Positions 11,896-23,300 of a stretch of DNA of 64,000 bases are shown one piece after another. Every line of letters begins with the position of its first letter. The stretch's first letter is position 1. The notes under the pieces are model-generated. The model had not been told where the DNA came from, made no database searches, and saw only the letters and a list, made by a program, of their open reading frames with translations. This DNA is from Hippasteria phrygiana (Eukaryota > Echinodermata > Asteroidea > Valvatida > Goniasteridae): NCBI GenBank assembly GCA_037893225.1, contig JAZGUH010000555.1, positions 992,001 to 1,056,000 of the forward strand. The letters are read 5' to 3'. The position numbers and the translations under genes are program-made.

Positions 11896-12520
11896 GGATT
11901 TGATTGACTGGATTTGAAAATAAGGACGATCTTATATGGGCATTTCTCAAACATTGGCTTGGGCTTGGGATTCGGCTTCGCGTAATTTTATGTCCCCAGA
12001 TTTGGCAAGATCTGGGACACTGTTTTTGCTACATGTACAAAGGCTTCAGAATTGGCCATGGAACTGGGGAATAGCTGGAGACGATACCGAATCCCAAGCC
12101 GAAGCCAAGGTTTGAGAAATGCCCAGACACCGTTTTTCCACACAAGATTAAAGGGGCACATTGCCTTGGAGGCGCCCAATTGGGCTACAAAAAGCGTTTG
12201 TCCTAAAATTGCTATGGTTAGAAGAACATTCAAAAGTAAAATATAATAATGTACACGACCATCCCTTGAAAATGCGTCGTTTGTCTAAAAAATCATTGGA
12301 GAAATTCATTTCGTGGACGCCAGTTTGGCTCGCAGCGAAAGTCGGAGCGCTGGAAAATTGGAAAACGCCGAGTGGTGTCCTGAAGTCTGTAGCGTTTTGG
12401 TTACGTACAGGCTGCACTATGTGCGCCGCCAGGCTGAATGTCCAGATATCAATGCTTCGATTTTGTCCGTATTTCTCCTTAAATATGACACATTATTGTG
12501 GTATTGAATAATGACGCAGA
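11896..12520 (+). repeat. Dispersed repeat family R4, copy interrupted by a foldback element
   Basis: The copy is co-linear with 48003-48695, and its later parts with 21568-21975 and 20396-20545. Shared words are TTGATTGACTGGNTTTGAA, CACATTGCCTTGGAG, CTATGGTTAGAAGA and TGAATGTCCAGATATCAATG. The 11937-12125 foldback is inserted in it. Open frames within it are accidental. Confidence 0.8.
11937..12125. mobile_element. 189-bp foldback MITE inserted in R4
   Basis: The ends TGGGCATTTCTCAAAC and GTTTGAGAAATGCCCA are perfect inverses. The inversion continues inwards with GCTTGGGATTCGG against CCGAATCCCAAGC. The same R4 position at about 48030-48040 lacks the insert (GATCTTAAGACACC), which gives a filled and an empty site in one window. 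Confidence 0.85.
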
Positions 12521-13029
12521 TCGTCATTCGACAATCAAAAATAATCATGAATTACGGAGCATTCTATCATCTTTTAGTTTCACTCGTCACTGTAAAAGAT
12601 GCATTCAAATTAAAAGTATCGTATTGTTCATCCAATTTCGTCTGGACCAGCAGTGAGGGGTTGGTTGGGCATTCATTTTTATTAATGGGCAAACATATAT
12701 TTTCACTCCTTTTTTCAAGTATCTTTTCCTGCATGTCCGAATTCCTGCATGTCCGTATTCCTATAAAAGTCTGAGTTATCTTAACGTAAATCATATCTGA
12801 CGTTTTCAATCCGTAGATGCACACCTCTCCTTTTTTCAGACAGATGAGATGGCGAGCCTATAGCGGGGGAGGTGTAATCGTCTGATGGAATCGGCCCAAG
12901 AAAACAAATTAAGCGTTCCCGCTGGTACCACCATTGCCAAACATTCATGCCCCGATGTCTTGCACATAAAGCTAAGATGGGTGAATCAGAACGAAACAGA
13001 ACAGTAAACAAAGTTAAAAAGTCAAATTA
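12521..13029. other. No recognisable gene
   Basis: Open frames on both strands overlap each other and match no known domain. The only structure I see is a local direct repeat, CTGCATGTCCGAATTC / CTGCATGTCCGTATTC, near 12730. Confidence 0.4.
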
Positions 13030-13110
13030 TTCATAAACATTCGTCAAACAATCCACAAGGGTTCGCTTCCCGCTCCTGTCAGCTTTTTTTGTTCACTTTG
13101 AAGATTCATA
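13030..13110 (-). repeat. tRNA-derived SINE fragment
   Basis: The sequence CATTCGTCAAACAATCCACA then GGTTCGCTTCCCGCTCCTGT and TTGTTCACTTTGAA combines pieces of the SINE found complete at 19845-20082 and 61875-62100. Most of the tRNA-like head is missing. Confidence 0.6.
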
Positions 13111-14069
13111 AACATGTCAACACAGATGCCCCTATATTTTGGGTCAACTTTAAAACAAAGATCAACAGTGAAAAAGAAAATTCCTTAGCCATTTTGTTCA
13201 ATTAGTTCGTTACATCATCCATCCCTCATATCAGTTCAGATATTTAATTATATAAAAATGTTCCAAAATTTCCGATTATAAATTTTATAGAATTGTTACA
13301 AAAAGCTCAGAAGACAATAGGAAAATATATCAATTATAAAAATCTTATTAATTTGAACGACCATTTGAAAATTATTGCCCATAAACGAATATAAAAAGCA
13401 TGGTCATATGCACACCGACGTTCTCTAATCTGAATGCTTCAACCTTCAAAGGATGTCACAAAACTCAATGTAAGAATGCAACAAATGAAGTCTTGAATGC
13501 ACCAAAATGAAATAGAATGGCCCCTAAACGAAAATGAGCATGAGGAGCAAAATCTTGGGTGCTTAAAAAATGGAAATTATTGACCAAACAGATCATATAT
13601 GTAAAAACGACGCGAATTTGAACGACCAATAACGAAAATGATCAGAAAAATTCGCAAATTGGCCGGGAAAACCGATAGGCCTATACCTCAGGCAGAGCAT
13701 TGTCGAACCGCGCTTTTTGAAAATTGCTTATTGCTATGTTGAACCCATGCGTTGTTACTTACACTGGGACAAACAATTTATATAATTCGAAATAACACAG
13801 TTTGCTTTGGTTTATCTCACAAGTAGGTGAAACAAAATCTAAATTCGGTTGACTTCTTCTTTGCGTGGTAAACATCAGTAGGCCTATATCGAAGTTTCAT
13901 GATTGATCATTTCACGGCTCATTTCATAACCACCATTAATAATTTTTCTCTCTAAGACACACGTGGTGATATCAAGGAAAAAAACCTAAATATTTAACAA
14001 TGAATTTCACACAAGTAAGTAAAACTCAGCTGCGCGGGCAGGGGAAAAATACTACAGAAATTGAAACCG

Positions 14070-14420
14070 TTTATTGGAATCGACAGGCGAGCTTTATTCG
14101 CCAGATCAAAAGACGCGGCAATCGGCCCATAACACCTTTTGACGAGCCCATAACCGCGCAACGGGCTCCCATAAATTGCTCCAATTCATCAGCCAAGCGT
14201 ACATCGTAAACATAACACAGATGCGAGATTCCGAAAACAGTTTTTTCCTGTTCTTTTTTATATATGGCTTGGGTCGGTAACTCAACATGCCCGAGTTCCA
14301 AGCAATAATATTTTAATATTCCGTGTCCTTAGTTGACCCGCGGAGCTTTAAAGGCGGCATAAAACCAACTTTAATTGATAATGGTATGGGACGATTATGC
14401 CTCAAACCTGAATTGAGACA
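14070..14420. promoter_or_regulatory. Candidate non-repeat regulatory block
   Basis: The stretch matches none of the repeat families in this window. It carries several CCATAA / GCATAAAA / GAGCTTTATTCG words of the kind bound by posterior Hox and Cdx homeodomains, plus CATCGTAAAC. Motif presence alone is weak evidence, and the call is inference. Confidence 0.25.
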
Positions 14421-14790
14421 ATAAACAAACCGGAAAATATACTGACCCCTGTCTAACTTCAATTTCTTTCACCGCGGAACTTAACTGTGAAATATCACAA
14501 ACACAAACGACACCTTGCCGTTGTGCAGGTGTATATAGGTCAGGGGGAATTGGGGCGTTCTCACCCCATTGCATTCTTCTGTCATTTTTCATCAGTTATT
14601 TTTGCATGCATTTTTGCATCTGATATGGGGAAAAATGAAAAAAGAGGCACATTGTGCTCCTTAATTTTTAAAACGAAAAAAAGAAGAAAACTGACAGTTA
14701 AAATTTAAAATGTTCAGAGTTAATGATAATAATCTCAATTTTCCCTTCTTTTTTACACACCCACAAGCCTCTGGAGTTCTTCACCGACCA

Positions 14791-14942
14791 CACTGTAAAC
14801 AATGGCGTTTAAATAGGTGTTTAAATGCTAAACGTGTTGTGTCAAAAAGCTAAACGTTAAATCTAAACATGTCGTGGGCTAAACGTGTAAAAAAAGTGGG
14901 TACAAGAAAAGTGTTTAAAAGCTAAACGCCTTTTTTACAGTG
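14791..14942. mobile_element. Short inverted-repeat MITE with CACTGTAAA termini
   Basis: The left end is CACTGTAAACAATGGCGTTT and the right end is AAACGCCTTTTTTACAGTG. The interior repeats GCTAAACGTG-type words about four times in direct orientation. Non-coding. Confidence 0.7.
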
Positions 14943-15190
14943 CATTATTAAATGTGGGTCTGCAATTTAATTTGAATTTTGTTTGGAATATGACATTAAA
15001 AACTCTCAATTGTTTTCATAGTAAAAATGCTTGCAGTTCAACAATAGGATAATCAATTAAAGGGAAATTGCCAACAGTATTTAGAACGCTGGAAACAAAT
15101 TCAAAATACTGATATCGCATTTTGATACTTCTGAATCCTATCCCTTCGTACAAAGTAGCACTTAATTTGTCGGGGTTGCTGATGCTAAAC

Positions 15191-15216
15191 GGGGGGGGGG
15201 GGGGGGGGGGGGGGGG
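15191..15216 (+). repeat. Poly-G tract (26 G)
   Basis: An uninterrupted G run within non-coding DNA. It lies outside the element that starts at 15336. Confidence 0.95.
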
Positions 15217-15428
15217 CTCAATAGTTTGTGAAACTCCATAACAGACAATTAGACACTGAAATTAAATCGCCGTGAAAATTGACCTGTTTAGGTAGCTGAT
15301 CCACCATGCCAAGTGAAGAAAAAATCGGCAAAGCACACTGTAAAAAATTCCCGTATTTTTACGGTAAAAAGCATGTAGGCCCCTACATAAAACAGAATGG
15401 AAAAACCCGTAAAGGGCCGCTCATTGCT

Positions 15429-15626
15429 CAGAGATGTATCGTAGTCGAGTCGATCACAAGTCCTCCAGTCCTAATCCGAATCCAAAGCTATTCAAAAGAG
15501 CTTTGACAAAGACATTCCTTTGTCATTGTTCATCCAGTTACTTGTGACCGGCTTTGTGAAAGGACTTCTGACTGGACTTGCGAAAGGACTTGTGAAAGGA
15601 CTTGCAGGGACTCGACTACAACTCTG
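15429..15626. mobile_element. 198-bp hAT-like MITE nested in family X
   Basis: The ends are CAGAGATGTATCGTAGTCGA and GACTCGACTACAACTCTG. The flanks TCATTGCT (15421-15428) and TCATTACG (15627-15634) agree at 6 of 8 positions, consistent with an aged 8-bp duplication. The uninterrupted family X site on the complement of about 58190-58220 reads GTTCATTAGCAATTGCACG. The interior has repeated GAAAGGACTT words. A second copy of exactly 198 bp lies at 48200-48397. Confidence 0.85.
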
Positions 15627-15846
15627 TCATTACGTAGAAATTGCACGACCAATCAGAAATGAGGAAATTTGTGTGCACAAAAGTCAGGTTAAATTGCAGT
15701 GTTTAGTCTAAAAATAAACTTTCTTGACCATAATATGTTTCATTCAAATAATTGCATATTCGAATTTAGATTTTTTTTTTACAAACACAGGTGAAAAATC
15801 TTATTCGTCTTCAAATATTGGAAGTGTTCATGGAAAGCCTTATTAA

Positions 15847-15872
15847 GGGGGGGGGGGGGGGGGGGGGGGGGG
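15847..15872 (+). repeat. Poly-G tract (26 G)
   Basis: A G run inside family X copy A, followed by CGGGGCG. The copy at 57616-58505 has no equivalent C run at the matching place, so the tract arose or expanded in this copy. Confidence 0.95.
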
Positions 15873-16231
15873 CGGGGCGACGCGCTGAATATAAAGCTAA
15901 ATCACAACATCAGTAGATTATCGTAGCATTTATACACTCTACCATAGTAATGTATAGGCCTATAATAAGTTACTTCCTTTTAGTCTGGTTCCCACTTAAT
16001 TCATTTCTGTTAATTTGCAGTTAATTAATAGCAATTTACACTGTAAACAAATTCCTGTAAATTTACTGTGCACTTCCCGTAATTTGTAAGGTTTTGTACC
16101 ATTTTTGCTTCAACCCTACTAGAGACATTTTAAGGGAAATTTCCGTAACTGACCGTAATTTTACCGTTTTTCGTTGGCTATCCGTTTTACTGGAAATTAA
16201 CCGTAAAATTACGGGCAAATCTTTTACAGTG

Positions 16232-17471
16232 CACGGTGCTTGGTCCTTCTAACTTAATTTTGATACGGCTTCCATTTTGATCGTTTTTGTTTGTACGTAC
16301 CAAATTAGTGTGCTCAAGATAAAATGTACATGTATGTACATTGCATTTGCCTTTATTATCTTCACCCTCCCGTTGTGTCAACTATACCCAGACCAAACAG
16401 GCCGATGTCGAGGCAAATTAAAATTAACTGTAAGTAATGTACACTATTTTGTCAGGCAAATTGGACTCTTGAATTAACGGCAACACCAGCACGGACCTTT
16501 TTACACCGGGGAAAATTGGCCGTGCGTAACTCATGGGGAGTGAGGCGACGAGCGCCCCACAAGCCCCGCTGCGGCTGCCCGGTGAGTTATTTCCGCCGAG
16601 CGTTATCCGACTTTTATGAGGGTGAAAAATCCGGAATGATTATCAGCTCGCGTGACATTTTCAAATCACTCCTCTCCGTTCTCACAAGCTGAAATATATA
16701 TCAAGCTACTGGTATCTGAGAAAACAGAAGTCGCCAAGAAAAAAAATTATAAGGGGAAAAAGAAAAACATGTGTCGAATTTTACGAGCAACTTTCATTTT
16801 TAGTAATGACTTTCACCCCTGTCGCCTCCTGAAAATAATGGAGGCCGCGGACTGCCACAAATTTCGACCTGACGAAAGATGTCGAAGCCTTAGTTAGGCA
16901 ACCCGTCATTTTAATACATCACAGAGCAATTTGACTTTATTGCTGGGGTGGGGGTAAACTCATTCTGGTTTTTATTTAGTGTGTTTTTGTGGTTACAGAA
17001 TCCGGTTTCTTTTAAGAGGAACCGGCAAAACATCAAAGTCTGCGACTCGTCTGTAGAAGCTCTGTGAAGAACCCATAAACTGGTTATTAAAATGCGCCAC
17101 AAGTACAGACAAAAACTTGGCATGAGAAGTATTTTGAGAAGTTGTACTTTTTTGCACGCAATTTGCTGGAGCTCATTCACGTGTACGAACATTCTATATT
17201 GCAATCCGAAAAACATATTTTCTTTTACCTTTAATTAAAGGGCATCCATTTTCATGTTTCGTATATCTGCAAAATCAAAGAAGGTGTGCAAGTGGTATGT
17301 GCAATCCTTCACATTCCCAGGAAAATGTGATGCGCGAATGGTCAACAGAGGGCGCTATGCAAACTGTACAGGAGGGATGGTCTAACACAACGACGCAGTC
17401 ATAGTGCACGTAGAGTACCGTGGTCCGGTGACTACGCAAACTGCTGACTCGTGTGCGGCTATATGTAGGTC
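16232..17471. other. No recognisable gene
   Basis: The block is mostly unique-looking, including a more GC-rich part at 16490-16620. Short open frames match no family. Confidence 0.4.
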
Positions 17472-17505
17472 CTGAGGACGGACAGAGCACACTGTCCGAA
17501 ACGTC
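17472..17505 (+). ncRNA. Hammerhead-like ribozyme motif, probable Penelope-like element remnant
   Basis: CTGAGGA (fits CUGANGA) at 17472-17478 is followed by a 6-bp stem GGACAG / CTGTCC (17480-17485 with 17492-17497) and then GAAACGTC at 17498-17505. This is the order of a type I hammerhead with the minimal stem III known from Penelope-like retroelements. One extra C between CTGAGGA and the stem departs from the strict core. The flanking sequence shows no reverse transcriptase. The copy at 32483-32516 has the same layout. Confidence 0.5.
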
Positions 17506-17720
17506 GAGTTACACACTCATCCCGGTTCTTTTCAGAACCACACATCTTCTTAGAAGAGATTTATTTCACATGGTGTTACCCGCAATTCCAGTCTTTCTCG
17601 TATCGCAACCACCATGCAAAGCTTCAAATCGTATTTATATGTAGGTTCGAACCCACCCAAAGATGATGGTGCTTTCGTGCTTGGGCAAGACCCTTAACTA
17701 CAAATATGATGTCATCGAGG

Positions 17721-17888
17721 CAGCTCCGTCGCCAGCTCCGGGCTACAGGGGGTGCCACAGTGCCAGCTTAGGGAGGGGGGCACAGGAAACATCACAAGAA
17801 AAACTAAATGGGGGGGGGGGGGGGCAATTGGTCGCCGGGGGGAGGGGAGGGGGTTGGCCCCTCCGGGTCCCCCTTAGCGACGGGCCTG
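17721..17888. mobile_element. G-rich hAT-like MITE
   Basis: The left end CAGCTCCGTCGCCAGCTCC and the right end TTAGCGACGGGCCTG are roughly inverse. The flanks CATCGAGG and CATCATGA match at 5 of 8 positions. The interior is very G-rich and includes a 15-G run at 17810-17824. Confidence 0.5.
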
Positions 17889-19844
17889 CATCATGATATC
17901 AAGGGCACACCAGAAATGTCTTAGTGCCTTATTTCATTTTGAAGGTTTCTAAAGGTACAAGTTCTTTGTGCTACCAAGCAAAAATAGCGCCCTCTTGCTA
18001 AACTGATGAAAATTCTTTTCTATGAATTAAAAACCAGCACCTCCTTTCAACGTGCGATGAAGAAAGAAGCACTTAGATCATGTTTGTGTTGTTGTCACAC
18101 ATGATGATACGAATGAAAATAAGTTGAACTTGATATCTACTGTATGTTGCCTAAAGGCATCTCATTCAATAACAGTTACACAATGGTCCGATAATCAGTA
18201 ACCGTGAATTTACGTCGGCGGATCATAAGCAAAAAGGCAGAGGCCTACATAGGCATGGTCAAGGAATACATATCATGGACATGTTTCGCTACATCCGATC
18301 ATCCCTTTTTATTGAGGTGGAGTGAAGGTCCTAGTCAACTCGGTCCCAAGTCAATTCGGTCCCAGGTCAAATCTCGGCGTTATCATTGTAGCGGGATGTT
18401 TTCAGAGAAACTTGCGCACTGCGGATGTAAAAACCAGCAAGAGGACAAAAGAAACAGCGTTACCTAAAAATATAGGGAACATACAGATTTTTTCAAGACA
18501 AACATTTGCCACAGGTTCACTAACCGAATGACCTGCTTCTGACCCTTGAAAAAAAAACCCTAAGATTATGATAAAAGCAAGCTAAACCTAACCTTTATAT
18601 CAACCCAAATAGTGCAATGACTACAGAATCGGATGCGCCGTAAACCAACAAAGTACTGACAAGAGATTCTCTTGTGGGTTATGTTTTGTCCTGCCAAAAG
18701 CTATTAAAACTTCGGCAATTCGCGGTTAGAGTCGCACCACTTCAAAAGGCACCGGCACTTGTCGGGAGGGTCAATATTTTCATGAGTGAAGGGGGAACAA
18801 AGCAACTGCCACGCGCTATCCGGCGCTAATCCGGCTAATCCCCCCAGCTCACTTTTCGGTGGTGTTTGGAAAAAGCAAAGTGGTTAAAAAAGAACAAGTT
18901 CAATTGAGCGTGGGTGCGACGGGAAAATTGGCTACAGTTGCGGCCACAGATCTCAATCGCGTAGGTAGTGAATCAACACAGCCCCCCTCCCCCGCGTCCT
19001 TTTGTGTGTTGTAAGATTTCTCGTGGCCTTCTGCATGGCTTGGGAACTGGATATATGGAGATCAGCTTTTTAATCCCCAGCGTAATCCTTTGTGGGAAGG
19101 ACAGTGTAAACTCATCCAGAGACTGAACAAAATAGGGCCTAGGGCATGGGGATTTCCTTTTGTGTTGTTAAATGACTCTATATACATGTAGACGCAAACT
19201 TAGATTGTGCGGGGGGGTGCTTGATTATTTTTAGCCAACCAGGTGCAAGATCGTCATTTGTAAGCAGAGTTTTAACTTTCGGGTACAACGTATACGCCGA
19301 GACCCATGGACGGCCCGTGAAGCTACACGCATGCGTACCCATTTGCACTTGTTTGCACTGCTCATCCGCAGTGTAGCGTGAATTTCAATCACTATGAAAT
19401 ACGGACTCATTGGTATTGCACATGCCTAAGTGAATATAATTAGGAGTCCGATTTTCATATGACACCGGATCCACTATGACGTGACACTTACTATGATAAG
19501 GAGTGGATTTATACCCTTTTACGGATAGCCCTAAAGTGCGCAGTGAAGGTACAGACCGTATTTAATGTGCACTGTCGACATTGCAATAACCGGCCGCCAT
19601 ATTGTGGGACAGGCATATCATTATCGGCACGTGTTTTGTACGGGTGTGTCCCACAACATGGATGCCATGACGATCGATATGTCTGGGTGTACGGTCTGTG
19701 CAAAAATGTGTACGCAAGATCCCACAGACGGGCTGTTCGTAGAAGGGTGCATGTAAATGTTGCATTACTGAGCAGGGACTACATTTTCATGTAGTTGCAT
19801 GCATCACTGTACGCGGCACGATTATCCACCATGACTGGATTATT
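17889..19844. other. No recognisable gene; short tandem and hairpin features only
   Basis: The stretch holds three tandem units of a 16-mer (GTCAACTCGGTCCCAA type) at about 18334-18376. Near 19593-19604 a GCCGCCATATTG word fits the YY1 consensus, in a block with inverted GTGGGAC / GTCCCAC words. No coding region is supported. Confidence 0.4.
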
Positions 19845-20082
19845 TCGTCAAACAAACCACAAGGGAAACTGACTAGGTAAAGTTGAATACATTTTCAAAG
19901 TGAACAAAGAAAACTGAAGGGAGCGGGATTCGAATCTGCGACCTCCGGAATACCGTACCGGCGCTCTACCAACTGAGCTATCTTGCCTTATGTTGGCGGT
20001 CTGAAGTCATAAACCCATAATACCGTATAGCCAGGGATCACGCCGAATTTCACGATACAACCTGGAAAGCGACATTGTGGGG
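19845..20082 (-). mobile_element. tRNA-derived SINE
   Basis: On the - strand, 19988-19922 reads like a tRNA 5' region: AAGATAGCTCAGTTGGTAGA (A box) and GATTCGAATCC (B box). It is joined to a fixed tail containing AAACTGACTAGG and CCACAAGGG. The upstream side TATAGCCAGGGATCACGCC is also shared with 61875-62100. The two acceptor-stem strands do not pair, so this is a SINE rather than a tRNA gene. Confidence 0.75.
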
Positions 20083-20395
20083 GATGGGGGATGTGTTAGT
20101 TAATATTTCAGTTTTGTAAGGTTCGTTTAGGGGGTTTATGTGGATGATTCCATAGATATGATTCCATTATAGATTCCAAAATACAACCTGCTCAGCCCCA
20201 GCAACGAAAAAGGTGACCCAGTCTGAATAGCGCCCTCCTATAATATTTGTTCAATTGCCAAAACTTAAAACCCAAAGCCAGCAATTAGGAGTAAGTTATA
20301 ATAGTTGACAATTATTGGACTAATTAATTATTACCTGAACGCTGGCTAGTCGACCAACTGATAAAGAATCACTGAGTATAGGCCTGCAGTTGAAG

Positions 20396-20545
20396 GTCCG
20401 GATGCCAATGCTTCGTTTTTGTGTGTGAATATTACACATTATGGTAGATTTTCTACACTCAAACCTCAGAAATAGGTTAGGTAACTTACCGAAGAGATGA
20501 ACATTTCCGGAATTTCACGGCAATGTGTGCCTTTCAGCTAAAATT
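20396..20545 (+). repeat. R4 family, 3' part only
   Basis: GATGCCAATGCTTCG..., then CTCAAACCTCAGAAATAGG and TTAGGTAACTTACCGAAGAG match the last third of R4 copies at 21568-21975 and 48003-48695. Confidence 0.65.
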
Positions 20546-21122
20546 GAATGACGGTTACAGCACGCAGGGCCCAAGGGGGCTTGGTGGGGGTAAGCTCATA
20601 TTATGACAAATGTATACTCGAAAGCTCAACTCTTTTTACTTCTACAGTTTGTTTTGCATTGTCTGCGTTGTTTCCACACAAAAAAATCAGCGTTGGATCG
20701 CTTCTGAATTCAGTAAATAAGGCATCTTTCTACAGACCACAAATACATTGACGACGAATGTTGTGTCAAGTCCGGCATCTCGGTACCGAACACTGGCTAG
20801 TATACATGTAGTGAAAAACTCTTTTTAGTCGGTCTTAACCCTAAATGATACATTGATCGGAAGTTGATATGAAATTTGTCATTATTAATTTCATCATCTA
20901 TTTGCGGTATTTACAAAAAAATGTTGCAAATGCCCCTTTGTTCCTTCACAAGATCACATTATTGCAATTTCACAGCTTAGTCAGTTGTGGCTTCTATACG
21001 GTGTTCCCGGAAGTACTTCAATATTCCCGCCAAAACTCCTGTGATTTTGAAGTTAGCTTGCATCCTCTATTCTGCGGGTGGAGGTTTTCGTGTTAGGGTT
21101 AATTTCAAAACATGCATAGAAA

Positions 21123-21212
21123 AACCGAGACAGCTAGCTAGGAGTTACATCACGAAGATCACTTTTTTAGGGAAAGTTTGATATTATGATCATTATTATG
21201 TGCCGTCTAAAT
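21123..21212 (+). repeat. Direct repeat, left copy (~88 bp)
   Basis: ACCGAGACAGCTAGCTAGGA and ATTATGATCATTATTATGTG recur almost unchanged at 23493-23580 in the same orientation. The pair flanks 2.3 kb that includes an R4 copy and the palindromic transposon. Confidence 0.8.
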
Positions 21213-21567
21213 GCAGGTTTTCTTCAAATTACCCTCCTCAAAGGAAAACAAATAATGAGTTATTGGCAAGCAGCCTGGAAATTGTTAGTTTGCGGCACCT
21301 GAAGTGAGTTACGTTAACGATGGCCTTCAAAGACTATATACCGCTGACGTGACCGGCCCATGATGTATTATTGACCAGTAAAAAAACCTTCTCCTAAGAC
21401 CTCATCCGGGAGGTGGAACTAATTGATACATGTATATAATTCGGTCGTCCTTCCGTCAAATTGGAGGGTCGGTTAAAGTCCGAACCACCCAGAAAGTGTC
21501 CATAATCACATGATAGGTGGGTGTTGATAAAGTACTATACGGCCACTGATGGCTAGTCCCAATTTAG

Positions 21568-21975
21568 TTGAAGCCTTGTAGGCGCCCAGATGGCCTAAAA
21601 AAGGCGTTCGTCCTAAAATTGCTATGGTTGTAAGATTGAAAAGTAGAATATAATAATGTACCTGGCTTTAAAAATGGGCCATTTGTCTGAAAATCAATTA
21701 CATTTCGGGAATGCCAGTTTAGTTCGGAAAAGTTGGACCGTTGAAAAATTGGAAAATTCAGAGTGGCGCACATGGTCTGTAGCGCTTTGGTTGCGTGCAA
21801 ACTGCATTACGGCGACACCAGTTTGAATGTTTGGATAGCAATGTTATTTTTCTGCATATCTCCTTAATCATTGCACGTTATGGTATGATGTTTTTTCCAC
21901 TCAGACCTTGGAAATAGGTTAGGTAACTAACCAAAGAGATAACATTTTGGGGATTTCACGGCCGCGTGCTGTTAA
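21568..21975 (+). repeat. R4 family copy
   Basis: GCCTTGTAGGCGCCCAGATG, CCTAAAATTGCTATGGTTG, AATATAATAATGTAC and GAAATAGGTTAGGTAACTAA are co-linear with 11896-12520 and 48003-48695. The open frame on the opposite strand is accidental. Confidence 0.75.
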
Positions 21976-22181
21976 TTTTGGTAAATTAGTGAAATAGACT
22001 TAGAAACTGCCGTGTCTGTGATCCGGGGATTTATCACCATTTGAAATACAGGGTGTCCCAAAAAAATTCCAGGCCAAACCAGGCAGCCTCAGAAACTAGA
22101 TTTCGACGGATCCTGATGCGGGAACTTCCTTACACGAAAAATAGTATATATTTCATCAAAATCAGTCAAGCCAATCAGAAG

Positions 22182-22874
22182 TTATGTCATTTGTTTGTGC
22201 AGCAAGGTCAGCCCCCAACTAGGAGTGACTGACTGTGACTTTTTTACATTTTGCATTCCAAAAAGCTGTCCGTCTGTGGTTATAGCAGCCCAGTCATGAA
22301 GGGAATCTCTCTGATCGTTTCTTGAGTCTGAAGTAAACTCCCTGGGTGGATGGTCTTTTGCTGCATAGGCTCTCGTGTTCTGTTTGTTGATGCACCCGTT
22401 CAGAGGAAACTTTGCCTCATCACTACAGATAAATCGTCGTCGCACAGCAGTGAACCATCTCGAATACCGCATCCTCCGCTCTGGATCACCTGGAGCTAAG
22501 CCATGCCTGGTCTGGACTTTGTAGGGATGGAATGTTATCTCTGCTGTCATTCGTGAAAAGAACGACTTTGGAATGTGCAGTTGGTTACGCATGGATGATT
22601 GTCTTGGGTCGTCTTCCATGCTGGCTCGAAAGTGTGCCAAGGAATTAATGTCTCTCCGTGTCCTTGGCCTGCCACTGTTCTCCTTAATCCGATTCAAACT
22701 GGTGCCATGATTTTCATACTTTGCCACATTTCGCTTGACTGTTCGTCCAACAGGTGGGTCCCTGTTAGGAAATATCTGCTGGAAACTTTCGATCGTTTGG
22801 GCAACATCCTGAGTTTCATGGAAGGTTTTGACCATAAAGACTCGCTGCTCAGTTGTGAACTGTTGGCAAACCAT
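22182..22874 (-). pseudogene. Truncated Tc1/mariner-superfamily transposase
   Basis: The 230-residue frame begins with a helix-turn-helix region (TEQRVFMVKTFHETQDVAQT), then the linker GRPRTRRD around residues 68-75. The catalytic-domain start follows, with SDEAKF (about residues 150-155), where D is the first catalytic Asp. The frame ends shortly after TTDGQLFG, before the second and third catalytic residues of a normal ~340-residue enzyme. The product should be inactive. Parts of the same protein are encoded again, inverted, on the + strand at 22942-23300. Confidence 0.85.
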
Positions 22875-22941
22875 CTTGGCATTGGGGCAATCAAAAGAAG
22901 TTCTCCACTACAATAAGTAGGCCTACATGGACACATACACG

Positions 22942-23300
22942 AGCATGGAAGACGACCCAAGACAATCATCCATGCGTAACCAACTACATATTCCAAAGTC
23001 GTTCTTTTCACGTATGGCAGCAGAGGTAAAATTCCATCCCTACAAAGTCCTGACCAGGCTGCTCCAGGTGATCCAGAGCGGAGGATGCGGTATTCGAGAT
23101 GGTTTCCTCTGAACGGGTGCATCAACAAACAGAATACTAGAGCCTATGCAGCAAAAGACTATCCACCCAGTGAGTTTACTTCAGACTCAAGAAACGATCA
23201 GAGAGATTCCCTTCATGTCTGGGCTGCTATAACCACAGACGGACAGCTTCTTGGAATACAAAATGTAAAAAGTCACGGTCAGTCACTCCTAGTTGGGGGC
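22942..23300 (+). pseudogene. Inverted second copy of the transposase middle region
   Basis: Two + strand frames repeat SMEDDPRQSSMRNQLHIPKS, FHPYKV and then PLNGCINKQNTRAYAAKD from the - strand transposase at 22182-22874. A deletion between them removes the SDEA catalytic segment. The copy is part of the palindrome's right arm, not an independent gene. Confidence 0.85.

Larger units (their letters stand above)
15336..16231 (+). mobile_element. CACTGTAAA-ended element (family X), copy A, with a nested insert
   Basis: The left end is CACTGTAAAAAATTCCCGTA and the right end is ACGGGCAAATCTTTTACAGTG, an imperfect inverted pair rich in CCGTAAA words. The interior matches, in reverse complement, the copy at 57616-58505: a GGTTCCCACTT / CATTTCTGTTAA block, a CTACCATAGTAATGTATA-like block, and an AAACTTTCTTGACCATAA block. 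It carries a 198-bp hAT-like insert at 15429-15626 and a poly-G run at 15847-15872. Confidence 0.75.

Noticed and set aside
11526..11954. 142-codon - strand frame
   Set aside because: It overlaps the R4 repeat and other frames, has no domain, and its codon pattern looks random.
14500..14640. TATATAGG followed by possible initiator words, considered as a promoter
   Set aside because: No downstream exon, splice site or conserved frame supports transcription from it.
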